A stretch of DNA of 64,000 nucleotides from Mangrovimonas futianensis (lineage in GTDB: Bacteria > Bacteroidota > Bacteroidia > Flavobacteriales > Flavobacteriaceae): contig NZ_JAJJNF010000005.1 in the NCBI RefSeq assembly GCF_021245805.1, positions 330,093-394,092 of the forward strand, written 5' to 3'. Of the stretch, positions 36,892-44,869 are shown one piece after another. Numbering within the stretch: the stretch's first letter is position 1; the number at the start of each line of letters is the position of its first letter. The notes below the pieces were generated by a model that saw only the letters and a program-made list of their open reading frames with translations, did no database searches and was not told where the DNA came from. The position numbers and the translations under genes are program-made.

Positions 36892-37626
36892 ATGCTTACC
36901 ATTATCATTGTGATTGTTGCTGTTATCTTACTGACCATAGGTTTAGTATGGCTTATAGACAAATTTATACCAGCAAAAGTAAAACCTATTTTAACGTTGG
37001 TTTTATGGGTGTTAATTATCTATCTAGGATATTTGACATTCAATTCTGTTTATGAACCTATTAAATTCAATCAAGAAAAGAACAAGCGTTATGCTAAAGT
37101 GATTGAAAAATTAATCGATATTAGAGACGCTCAGCTAGCTCACCGTGAGATTACTGGTAAATTTGCAGGTGATTTTAACGAATTAATTAGTTTTATTGAT
37201 ACTTCTAAGTTTGTGATCACTCAAAGAAGAGATACAACTGTTGTTGATGAAGAGTTGACAAGAAGATATGGTGGTGTTGAGACATTAAAGGAAATTACTT
37301 TAATCGATACTTTAGGATACGTACCAGTAAAAGATTCGTTATTTAAAGATTCTGATCGTTACAAAAGAATGATGAACGTTCCTGGAACAGATGCTAAATT
37401 TGAAATGCAAGCTGGCTTGTTAGAGCAAGGAACTTCTAAAATCCCTGTATTTGAAGCAAGCGTTAAGAAAAGCGTCATATTAGCTGATCAAAATAAAGAC
37501 TTAGTGGCACAAGAAAATGAAGTTGTGTCTGTAGATGGTGTTAACGGAAATGCCTTAAAAGTAGGATCTATGGATGAGGTCAAAACCATTGGAAACTGGC
37601 CAAAAAACTATGGGGCTAACGAATAA
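36892..37626 (+). CDS. Conserved membrane-anchored protein of unknown function
   Basis: A 244-residue protein with two N-terminal hydrophobic helices (about residues 2-25 and 33-52) and a soluble C-terminal domain rich in charged residues. There is no cleavage site, so it is membrane-anchored. I do not recognise a named domain. It overlaps the DUF3822 gene by 17 bases when that gene is started at 37610, so the two are probably coexpressed. Confidence 0.7.
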   Translation: MLTIIIVIVAVILLTIGLVWLIDKFIPAKVKPILTLVLWVLIIYLGYLTFNSVYEPIKFNQEKNKRYAKVIEKLIDIRDAQLAHREITGKFAGDFNELISFIDTSKFVITQRRDTTVVDEELTRRYGGVETLKEITLIDTLGYVPVKDSLFKDSDRYKRMMNVPGTDAKFEMQAGLLEQGTSKIPVFEASVKKSVILADQNKDLVAQENEVVSVDGVNGNALKVGSMDEVKTIGNWPKNYGANE

Positions 37627-38434
37627 GACCAAACATAACTTAACTAATCAAGATTTGTCCATTCAAATAAGTTTGAATGGACTTTCTTTTTGTATTCTAA
37701 ACAATGTTTCAAATACCATTACCTATTTAAAACATTTTGAATATGAGAAACGCTTTTCCCCTTTTCAAATATTAGAGAAACTGGAACAAATCTTTGATTC
37801 TGAAGAAGTTTTAAAAATGGACTTCATGAATATCAAAGCTATTTTTGTAAATGATCTTTCCACTTTAGTTCCTGCCTCTTTATTTGATGAAAATAACCTA
37901 GCGGACTATTTAAAGTTTAATTCAAAAATTTTAAAGTCAGATTATATTGCTTATGACCATTTAAGTGTCAATGATAGCTACAATGTTTATGTACCCTATG
38001 TAAATATCACCAATTTTCTATTTGAAAAATTTGGGGATTTCTCATACACTCATTTTTCAACTATTCTTCTAGAACATGTTTTAAAAAAGGAGAAGAATAC
38101 CATGGAACCTAAGGTCTATATTCATGTGGGGAGGTCTCATTTTGAAATTATAGCTATGGACCATCAAGGTTTAAAATTGTATAATTCCTATGACTATCAC
38201 TCCAAGGAAGATTTCATTTATTACATTCTATTTGCTTTAGAACAATTAGACCTCAATCCCGAAAAGATTCAATTATACGTCATTGGAAGGATTAAAAAAG
38301 ATGATGACCTATACCAGATGGTTTTTAAATATGTAAGGCATGTAGATTTTCCAGACCCTCCAATAAATCATCGGTTTGGAGAAGGTGTAACTGCTTCCAA
38401 CCATTCCAATTTTGTTTTAACAAATAGTTTTTAA
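37610..38434 (+). CDS. DUF3822 family protein
   Basis: A 274-residue cytoplasmic protein of the DUF3822 family, whose fold resembles the actin/ASKHA group but whose function is unknown. Start chosen at 37610 (MGLTNKTKHNLTNQDL) rather than 37574, since the extra twelve residues would come from translating the upstream gene in another frame. The end YVRHVDFPDPPINHRFG leads into a stop that shares its last base with the rsmD start (TAATG), so the pair is translationally coupled. Confidence 0.72.
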   Translation: MGLTNKTKHNLTNQDLSIQISLNGLSFCILNNVSNTITYLKHFEYEKRFSPFQILEKLEQIFDSEEVLKMDFMNIKAIFVNDLSTLVPASLFDENNLADYLKFNSKILKSDYIAYDHLSVNDSYNVYVPYVNITNFLFEKFGDFSYTHFSTILLEHVLKKEKNTMEPKVYIHVGRSHFEIIAMDHQGLKLYNSYDYHSKEDFIYYILFALEQLDLNPEKIQLYVIGRIKKDDDLYQMVFKYVRHVDFPDPPINHRFGEGVTASNHSNFVLTNSF

Positions 38435-38982
38435 TGCGCATTATATCTGGACAATTCAAAGGAAGAAAAATTGTAGCTCCCAAAAAGCTCCCTGTAAGAC
38501 CAACTACTGATATGGCCAAGGAGTCCTTATTCAACATCTTAAATAATTATTATTATTTTGATGAGATTTCTGTTTTGGATTTGTTTTCAGGAACAGGAAA
38601 TATCAGCTATGAATTCGCTTCTAGAGGCACGGAAAACATCACAGCAATAGATGGAGACTTTGGATGTGTAAGATTCATTAAACAAACAGCAGAACAATTT
38701 AAAATGCCCATTGAAGCCATTAAAGCTGATGTCTTCAAATATTTAGAAAATGCAAGAGGCCAATATACCGTCATATTTGCAGATCCACCTTATAATTTAC
38801 CCATTGAAGAGTTTTCAAAAATTCCTACTTACATATTTGAAAAGGACTTATTAGAAAAAGAGGGGCTTTTGATTGTAGAACATTCCAAACATACTAGCCT
38901 GGATGATATAGACTATTTTTCATTTAAAAAATCTTATGGGGGCAACACTTTTAGCTTTTTTGAATGGCCAAAAGCCGAATAG
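38434..38982 (+). CDS. rsmD: 16S rRNA (guanine(966)-N2)-methyltransferase
   Basis: Methylates G966 in the head of the small ribosomal subunit. It has 182 residues, the family norm. The N-terminus MRIISGQFKGRKI and the substrate loop RPTTDMAKESLFNIL are characteristic. The SAM site is DLFSGTGNISYEFASRG, and the catalytic motif IV is ADPPYNLP. It overlaps the DUF3822 stop by one base. Confidence 0.95.
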   Translation: MRIISGQFKGRKIVAPKKLPVRPTTDMAKESLFNILNNYYYFDEISVLDLFSGTGNISYEFASRGTENITAIDGDFGCVRFIKQTAEQFKMPIEAIKADVFKYLENARGQYTVIFADPPYNLPIEEFSKIPTYIFEKDLLEKEGLLIVEHSKHTSLDDIDYFSFKKSYGGNTFSFFEWPKAE

Positions 38983-39074
38983 ATAAATTATAACATTTTT
39001 TTATCGATTCTTAATAGGACTTCTCACCTACTTTTTTTGTATTTTTAGATTTAATAAGCTAAATATCAATCATT

Positions 39075-39608
39075 ATGAAAAGAATTAAAAGTATTTTGGT
39101 AGTCCTATCCGTGTGCTTTTTCACGCTATCTGGGTATACCCAATCAGAAAAAGACAAAAAAGTAATTAAAGATGCCGATGAGGCGGTTTCAGAATTATTG
39201 AAATACAACCCAAGTCTTAGGACCTATTTTGACAAGGCTGCCGGTTGCGTTATTTTTCCAAATGTTGGGAAAGGAGGTTTAATTATTGGCGGCGCCTCTG
39301 GAAATGGTGTGGTTTATTCCTACGGACAAAAAATAGGTATGGCCAGTTTAAAGGAACTTAATGTTGGTTTCCAAGCAGGTGGACAGGCATTAATAGAAGT
39401 TATCTTTTTTGAAAAAAAGGAAGATTTAGAGAAATTTAAAGAAGGTAATTTTGAATTTGATGCTGGTATCTCTGCCACGGCTCTAAAATCAAGTGTTTCT
39501 CTTGATGCCAAATATACTGATGGTGTGGCTGTATTTACCCACACTAAAGGTGGTCTGATGGCGGAAGTCTCTGTAGGAGGTCAAAAATTTAAATATGAAC
39601 CCTTTTAA
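39075..39608 (+). CDS. Secreted SYLF/YSC84-like lipid-binding protein
   Basis: A 177-residue protein with a signal peptide (MKRIKSILVVLSVCFFTLSGYTQ). The rest is a single SYLF domain: the segments FDKAAGCVIFPNVGKGGLII and GGGASGNGVVYS-like GGASGNGVVYSYGQ match the family, which binds phosphoinositides in eukaryotes and has an unclear role in bacteria. No neighbour explains it. It is followed by a strong hairpin terminator shared with rnpB. Confidence 0.82.
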   Translation: MKRIKSILVVLSVCFFTLSGYTQSEKDKKVIKDADEAVSELLKYNPSLRTYFDKAAGCVIFPNVGKGGLIIGGASGNGVVYSYGQKIGMASLKELNVGFQAGGQALIEVIFFEKKEDLEKFKEGNFEFDAGISATALKSSVSLDAKYTDGVAVFTHTKGGLMAEVSVGGQKFKYEPF

Positions 39609-39628
39609 AAGGTAACTGAATAAAATAT

Positions 39629-39658
39629 AAAACGAGCGTTGATACAACGCTCGTTTTT
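39629..39658. terminator. Bidirectional terminator between the SYLF gene and rnpB
   Basis: A 13-base stem AAAACGAGCGTTG/CAACGCTCGTTTT with a 3-base loop. It has T-rich sequence on both sides and can end both converging transcripts. Confidence 0.88.
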
Positions 39659-39663
39659 AGTTT

Positions 39664-39978
39664 CAAGCAAATCTGTAAGCCGAATTCTGTCACATATCAT
39701 AAGAAATCTTATGAAAGTGCCTTATCATTTATCTGAATCTATTGTTACCAATAAACTTTAGCTGCCTACCCTCCAACATTGAACGTGCCGCCCTCAAACG
39801 ATGGTATACATGGCATTGCACCACATAGAGTTTACCTGATTTCACTACAGCATGACCTGTACATTCTTTCTGTTGCACTTTTCCTAACCTCTCGGCCGGT
39901 GGCTATTAACCACTATGTTTGCACTACGGTGTTCGGACTTTCCTCCCAGAAAACTGAGCGATAAGGCGATTTACTTGC
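39664..39978 (-). ncRNA. rnpB: RNase P RNA component
   Basis: The catalytic RNA that matures tRNA 5' ends. On the minus strand the P4 core reads GGAGGAAAGTCCG (39934-39946, reversed) and the 3' conserved segment is ACAGAATTCGGCTTACAG (39674-39691, reversed). The first and last bases pair to make P1: CAAGTAAATC with GATTTGCTTG, ten pairs with one G-U. This fixes the ends within a base or two and gives about 315 nucleotides. A -7 element at 39981-39988 sits just upstream. The size is shorter than many type A RNAs but in the Bacteroidota range as far as I know. Confidence 0.95.
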
Positions 39979-39980
39979 GG

Positions 39981-39988
39981 CAAAAGTA
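39981..39988 (-). promoter_or_regulatory. -7 promoter element of rnpB
   Basis: On the minus strand this reads TACTTTTG, an exact TAnnTTTG match. It would start the RNA at about 39976-39978, which agrees with the 5' end predicted from P1 pairing. The -33 region is weak. Confidence 0.62.
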
Positions 39989-40028
39989 CATAAATTGTTA
40001 ATAACTAAAAGTAAATTTAAAAGACACA

Positions 40029-40060
40029 TTGAGGAAATTTAAACCGTTTGTGTAAATTTG
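40029..40060 (+). promoter_or_regulatory. Promoter of dnaX
   Basis: TTG at 40029-40031 and TAAATTTG at 40053-40060 are 21 bases apart, a good match to the Bacteroidota consensus. The transcript would start about 14 bases before the dnaX ATG. Confidence 0.65.
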
Positions 40061-40078
40061 TTTATCTAAGATTTTTCA

Positions 40079-41836
40079 ATGGAACATTTTGTTGTATCGG
40101 CTAGAAAATATAGGCCTCAAACCTTTAAGGATGTTGTGGGGCAACAAGCTATTACCAATACATTATTGAATGCCATTGAAAACCACCATTTGGCTCAAGC
40201 TCTTTTGTTCTGTGGTCCACGAGGTGTAGGAAAGACTAGTTGTGCTCGTATTCTAGCCAAAATGATTAACAGTGATGGGACAGAACAAGAAGGTGAAGAT
40301 TTTTCATTTAATATTTTTGAGCTGGATGCTGCTTCCAATAACTCGGTAGATGATATTAGAAATCTTACTGACCAAGTACGAATACCACCGCAAGTTGGAA
40401 AGTATAAAGTCTATATCATTGATGAGGTCCATATGTTGTCTCAAGCTGCATTTAATGCTTTTTTGAAAACTTTGGAAGAACCTCCAAAGCATTGCATCTT
40501 TATTTTAGCAACCACAGAAAAGCATAAAATTATACCTACCATCCTATCCAGATGTCAGATTTTTGACTTTAAACGAATTACTGTAAAGGATGCTAAAGAA
40601 TACCTGAAGTATATTGCCGAAGAACAAGGAATAGAAGCTGAAGATGACGCTTTACATATCATTGCTCAAAAAGCAGATGGGGCCATGAGAGATGCGCTTT
40701 CTATTTTTGATCGTGTGGTTAGTTTTTCTGGAAAACGCTTAACACGTCAAGCGGTAACAGAGAATTTAAATGTCCTAGATTATGAGACTTACTTTAAAAG
40801 TACAGACCTAATCCTAGAAAACAATATACCTGAATTGTTGATTCATTTTAATCAAATTCTATCGAAAGGATTTGAAGGACAACATTTCATTACCGGATTG
40901 GCTAGCCACTTTAGGGATTTAATGGTTTGTAAAAATCAATCAACTGTTGAGCTTTTGGAAGTTGGGGACGAAACTAAGGAAAAATATCTCTTACAGGCTC
41001 AAAAGGCCTCCATGGACTTCCTCATCAAGGCCATTGATTTGGCCAATGACTGTGATCTCAAATACAAGAACAGTAAAAATCAAAGACTGCTTGTAGAATT
41101 ATGTTTAATGCAACTTGCCTCCATCACTTTTGATGGAGAAAAAAAAAATAGCAAAAACTACATAATTCCGGCCAGCTATTTTAAAGCTAAGGGAATTGAA
41201 CCTATCAAAGTTCAGAGACCTTCTTCCATTTCCAGTCCCAAAACAGTTCCTGCTTCATCTCCTCAACAAGTGGAAGAAACAGAACAAGAGGAATTACAAA
41301 ATCTTTCTACCTCTTCTTTAGGTAAAGAGGAAGAACCGAAAACACCTTTACCTAAAGTCAATATAAACATCCCGAAAAAAGAAACATCCGGACTATCCTT
41401 AAAGAGTATAAGAGCTCAAAAGGAACATAGTCTTAAACAAATTGAAGTTGAACCAAGTATCGATGACCAGCCAAAGGATGATTTCACCGAGGAACAATTA
41501 TTAACGGTTTGGAATGAATTTGTCGAAGACTTACAAAAGAAGGGGAAATTTAATTTGGCGTCCATCTTGTCTATAGACACTCCTAAATTGAAAGATCAAA
41601 CCATTCATTTGGCTTATCCTAATGAAACCAATAAAGTAGAAGTTGAAAGAAGCCAATATCCACTTATGAGCTTCATTAGAAAACGATTAAATAATTTTTC
41701 TATTAACTTAGCCATTGAGGTAAATGAGGAAATAGAAAAACAGTATGCGTTTACCACAAGGGAAAAGTTTGAAAAATTAAATGAGAAAAACCCCATGTTG
41801 GATGTATTGAGAAAAACCTTTGATTTAGATATCTAG
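40079..41836 (+). CDS. dnaX: DNA polymerase III subunits gamma and tau
   Basis: The clamp-loader ATPase, which links the replicative polymerases. It has 585 residues. Domain I carries Walker A GPRGVGKTS near residue 47 and the DEAD-like box IIDEVHML near residue 117; the SRC motif LSRCQIFDF follows. The four-cysteine zinc module normally found after Walker A is absent, as in other flavobacteria. Domain III ends at LLVELCLMQLASITF (about residues 337-351). Immediately after, codons 354-357 are a run of ten A (41139-41148), a likely slippage site. The remaining 228 residues are the tau-specific part. The next gene begins 3 bases later. Confidence 0.96.
   Translation: MEHFVVSARKYRPQTFKDVVGQQAITNTLLNAIENHHLAQALLFCGPRGVGKTSCARILAKMINSDGTEQEGEDFSFNIFELDAASNNSVDDIRNLTDQVRIPPQVGKYKVYIIDEVHMLSQAAFNAFLKTLEEPPKHCIFILATTEKHKIIPTILSRCQIFDFKRITVKDAKEYLKYIAEEQGIEAEDDALHIIAQKADGAMRDALSIFDRVVSFSGKRLTRQAVTENLNVLDYETYFKSTDLILENNIPELLIHFNQILSKGFEGQHFITGLASHFRDLMVCKNQSTVELLEVGDETKEKYLLQAQKASMDFLIKAIDLANDCDLKYKNSKNQRLLVELCLMQLASITFDGEKKNSKNYIIPASYFKAKGIEPIKVQRPSSISSPKTVPASSPQQVEETEQEELQNLSTSSLGKEEEPKTPLPKVNINIPKKETSGLSLKSIRAQKEHSLKQIEVEPSIDDQPKDDFTEEQLLTVWNEFVEDLQKKGKFNLASILSIDTPKLKDQTIHLAYPNETNKVEVERSQYPLMSFIRKRLNNFSINLAIEVNEEIEKQYAFTTREKFEKLNEKNPMLDVLRKTFDLDI
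41139..41151 (+). promoter_or_regulatory. A10 slippery site with a -1 frame stop inside dnaX
   Basis: Ten consecutive A are followed at once by TAG, which is in frame after a -1 shift or a one-A insertion, giving a 357-residue product. A +1 shift or one-A loss meets TAA at 41163-41165, giving 361 residues. Either product is domains I-III only, like the gamma subunit of E. coli or Thermus. The site is directly after the collar domain. Confidence 0.7.
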
Positions 41837-41839
41837 ATT

Positions 41840-42412
41840 ATGAAATATGTGTTTCAATTAGCCATTCTCTGTCTTGCCATTCTTTTTTTTAATTGTGATG
41901 GAAGGGAGCGCATGAAAAAAACTCCCAAAGAAGTATTACAAGAACACAAACTACTTGACTCTTTTTCAGAAAACATTAAATACTTTCCTGAAAGTTATAA
42001 CCAAGTTGAAACAGATACAACTATGGCTTCTGGATTTCGAGTTCATATTTTAAATTACACAGATATGAATTCTGCAGTTTTAAACGAATTTGAAACAGAT
42101 TCAATTGTAAACAAACACTACTATAGAGATCAAATCACCCACATAGAAGTTGCTAAAAATGATGAGCTAATTTTTGAAAAAGCTTTGGATAAATTAGAAC
42201 TTATAGCACTTTTTCCTGATAACAAACCCGAAATATTAGCCAGTCAATTATCAGGATCATGGCTCAATCAAGAACATTCTACCGATCAAAAGGTCATTTT
42301 GGAATTGAATTTATGTCGACCAGAATCTGATATTTGTTTGTTCTATAATTTGATTGTTGAAGAAAATGGATCCTATCAAATTATTGAAGTAGAACCAGAA
42401 GAAATTATTTAA
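41840..42412 (+). CDS. Putative lipoprotein of unknown function
   Basis: A 190-residue protein. Its signal peptide ends in a lipobox-like FFNC (LAILFFNCDGRERMKK), so it is probably lipid-anchored. The mature part is acidic with a beta-rich pattern and resembles the DUF4738-like lipoproteins common in flavobacteria, though I cannot confirm this. It starts 3 bases after dnaX and ends one base before miaE, so it seems to be part of a dnaX-lipoprotein-miaE transcript. The T8 run at 41883-41890 falls inside the signal peptide. Confidence 0.7.
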   Translation: MKYVFQLAILCLAILFFNCDGRERMKKTPKEVLQEHKLLDSFSENIKYFPESYNQVETDTTMASGFRVHILNYTDMNSAVLNEFETDSIVNKHYYRDQITHIEVAKNDELIFEKALDKLELIALFPDNKPEILASQLSGSWLNQEHSTDQKVILELNLCRPESDICLFYNLIVEENGSYQIIEVEPEEII

Positions 42413-42413
42413 A

Positions 42414-42995
42414 ATGTTAGGCCTTAAACTTCCCACAGACCCTCGCTGGGTCAATATCGTAGAAAAGAATATTGAAGAGATCTTGACAGATCACGCTTAC
42501 TGCGAGCAAAAAGCAACAAGTACAGCCATTTCGCTTATTGTTAGTTTTCCTGAATACACTGAATTGGTTCAAGAAATGACTGCTTTGGTCAAAGAGGAAA
42601 TAAGCCATTTTAAAATGGTTCATGATAAAATCATTGATAGAGGTTGGAAACTGGGTCGCGACCGTAAAGATGATTACGTGATTGCCTTACTTAAGTTTTT
42701 CCCTAAAGGCGGCAGCAGAACCGATCAATTGGTACACAGACTGCTTTATGCCGCATTAATTGAGGCAAGAAGTTGTGAGCGCTTCAGACTTTTGTCCGAA
42801 GAATTAAAAGACAAGGAATTGGCAGAGTTTTATAGAAGACTTATGGTTAGCGAAGCAAATCATTACACCATGTTTTTAGGATTTGCTAGACAATATGGTG
42901 ACCGAGAAGCGGTTGATAAAAAATGGCAGGACCTCTTAGATTATGAAGCCAATATCATGAAAGATCTCGGAAAAAAGGAAACGATTCATGGATAA
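42414..42995 (+). CDS. miaE: tRNA-(ms2io6A37) hydroxylase
   Basis: A di-iron enzyme that hydroxylates the isopentenyl group of 2-methylthio-N6-isopentenyladenosine at position 37 of certain tRNAs. It has 193 residues, as expected. The ferritin-like helices carry the iron ligands: EQKATSTAI, EEISHFKMV, EARSCERFR and SEANHYTMF each supply Glu or Glu-His. It needs the ms2i6A modification made by MiaA and MiaB, whose genes are not here. The gene begins one base after the preceding lipoprotein. Confidence 0.92.
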   Translation: MLGLKLPTDPRWVNIVEKNIEEILTDHAYCEQKATSTAISLIVSFPEYTELVQEMTALVKEEISHFKMVHDKIIDRGWKLGRDRKDDYVIALLKFFPKGGSRTDQLVHRLLYAALIEARSCERFRLLSEELKDKELAEFYRRLMVSEANHYTMFLGFARQYGDREAVDKKWQDLLDYEANIMKDLGKKETIHG

Positions 42996-43039
42996 GTAGA
43001 GATTTTTAGTATATTCACTTTGAACCAAATTCTAAACCT

Positions 43040-44194
43040 ATGAAATCAAGCTACTTATTCCTTCTTCTTATACCCTTTAATATGTTCTCCCAAAACTTGG
43101 TTGGAGATTGGTATCTAGATCATATAATTTTTGAAGGCGAAACTCGCTATAGTACCATACCTAATGCTATTAACACCATACAGTTCTTTGAGAATGGAAC
43201 TTTTCAGGGCGAAACTTGTGATAATGGGTTCAATGGAAGTTATAATATTAGTAGTGATTATTTTATTTCCGAGTTTAGTGCTTTAGCAGGAATTTGCAAT
43301 TTCACCTTGGAAACTGATTTTTTTTTACATCCCTTATTTTGGAATTGTCTCAGCCCCAATAACCTCGAAACTGGCACACTTTTAAGCAGCTCGTTTGATA
43401 TTTCAGGCCTAGGGGAAGAAAGCATTTTATACCTTATCAGAGAAGATGGTAATCAAGCCGTTTATACAAAAACACTACCTGAAACCAATGAGCTACCAGG
43501 AGTTTGGTATATTAATCAAATCACCTATAACAATGAAGTCTATACGAATTCTTATAATTCATCCTCATTCATAGAATTTACACTAGATGGTGAATCTGAA
43601 TACGGAATAAATTTTATTGGTGAAGGAGTTTGTAATACGTTTGGAGGTGTTTACAGAATGACAAATAACACAAATTTTTTAGATTTAGATAGTTATTATA
43701 ATAATTCGGGAGAGCTAAATTCTTGTGAAACTGTTGAACAAAATTTATTTGAGGACTATTTATTCGACATTCTTTCTTTAGATAATGATGGTATTGCTTA
43801 TGAAAGTTATCAATTTCAAGTTTCAGGAGAAGGTGATTCTCAAGAATTGATTATAACTAAAACATCAGGAGACTCTACAGGAGGTAAATCTACAACACCC
43901 ACTGATGTATTTAGTATTGTTTTGTCGAGGCAACCATTGTCAATTAGTGATGAAAATAAGGATGTTAGTGTTTCCTTAATTCAAAATCCAGTAAGCGATT
44001 TACTTTTTGTAAAGGGTGTTTCTTTAAAAAAATTAGGTTATGAAATCTTTAATATAAATGGTCAAAAACTACTCTCATCAAATGAGCTTAAAAGTAACAC
44101 AATAGAGCTACAAGCCATTTCTTCTGGCATGTATTTTATAAGGTTTTATAATAATACTGGGGTTCAAAAAGTCATAAAGTTCATAAAGAAATAA
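43040..44194 (+). CDS. T9SS type A cargo protein with duplicated lipocalin-like domain
   Basis: A 384-residue secreted protein. The signal peptide is MKSSYLFLLLIPFNMFSQ. Residues ~20-145 and ~155-285 are two similar beta-rich units that begin LVGDWYLDHIIFEGET and LPGVWYINQITYNNEV, so the protein arose by internal duplication; each looks lipocalin-like. Residues ~305-384 are a type A sorting signal (SLIQNPVSDLLFVKG ... ISSGMYFIRFYNNTG). It is therefore exported through the T9SS and cleaved or attached at the surface. The ligand is unknown. Confidence 0.85.
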   Translation: MKSSYLFLLLIPFNMFSQNLVGDWYLDHIIFEGETRYSTIPNAINTIQFFENGTFQGETCDNGFNGSYNISSDYFISEFSALAGICNFTLETDFFLHPLFWNCLSPNNLETGTLLSSSFDISGLGEESILYLIREDGNQAVYTKTLPETNELPGVWYINQITYNNEVYTNSYNSSSFIEFTLDGESEYGINFIGEGVCNTFGGVYRMTNNTNFLDLDSYYNNSGELNSCETVEQNLFEDYLFDILSLDNDGIAYESYQFQVSGEGDSQELIITKTSGDSTGGKSTTPTDVFSIVLSRQPLSISDENKDVSVSLIQNPVSDLLFVKGVSLKKLGYEIFNINGQKLLSSNELKSNTIELQAISSGMYFIRFYNNTGVQKVIKFIKK

Positions 44195-44195
44195 A

Positions 44196-44224
44196 AAACC
44201 TCCTTTAAAATATAAAGGAGGCCT
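44196..44224. terminator. Intrinsic hairpin after the T9SS cargo gene
   Basis: CCTCCTTTA and ATAAAGGAGG form a stem with a short AAA-rich loop, preceded by a run of A that acts as a T tract for the convergent gene. Confidence 0.6.
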
Positions 44225-44253
44225 AATCGTAAATATTTGTGTTGTTAGTTAAG

Positions 44254-44787
44254 TTAAATTTTAATTCCTACACCAAATTGAAAGCTGGCATTTTTGGCTT
44301 CCATAGGTAAATCGTCATCTAAAACATTTAAAATACCATAATGGTAGCGGGCATCAATAAAGAACATTTCTGTTACTTTAAATTCAAGACCACCTGCTGC
44401 TGAAAACGCCATATTTTTGAATCCATCTTCATATTCATGTACCTTAAGGCCGACCATAGGACCAGCACTAATTGCAAATCTGTCTGCTAAAAAGAATTTA
44501 AATAAAATAGGTGCTTGAATGTAATCAATTCTTAAATCTCTGGATTTAGCTCCTTCTGCTGAAAATTGAATTTCAGGTGCTAATGCTATAGCATCTCCTA
44601 ATAGGTATTCACCAAAAAATCCAATAGCAAAACCATTTCTATGTTGATTGGAAAAGGTAGCATCTGGTTCAAAATCCATATTAGACACATTAATACCTGC
44701 TCTAACACCATACATTCCTATTTGGGAAAAGGACAAAGTCACACAAAAAATGAAACCTAAAAAAAGTAGTTGTTTCTTCATAATCAT
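44254..44787 (-). CDS. Outer-membrane beta-barrel protein
   Basis: A 177-residue exported protein of the porin-like eight-strand barrel type. Start is either 44787 or the second Met at 44781 (MKKQLLFLGFIFCVTLSFSQ). The body has alternating hydrophobic strands, such as FAIGFFGEYLLGDAIALAPEI and FFIDARYHYGILNV, and ends in a strand with terminal hydrophobics (SFQFGVGIKI), fitting BAM-dependent insertion. Function unknown. It is separated by 82 bases from ppx upstream and may have its own promoter. Confidence 0.8.
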   Translation of the reverse strand: MIMKKQLLFLGFIFCVTLSFSQIGMYGVRAGINVSNMDFEPDATFSNQHRNGFAIGFFGEYLLGDAIALAPEIQFSAEGAKSRDLRIDYIQAPILFKFFLADRFAISAGPMVGLKVHEYEDGFKNMAFSAAGGLEFKVTEMFFIDARYHYGILNVLDDDLPMEAKNASFQFGVGIKI

Positions 44788-44869
44788 TTATTTTTCAAAG
44801 TAGTTGGGTTTATCTACACGAATATATATGAATTCCTGAAAGCGAAAATAATTAAAAAGATGAATGGTA

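Noticed and set aside
39779..39964. 61-codon frame within the rnpB region
   Set aside because: The stretch is the reverse complement of RNase P RNA.
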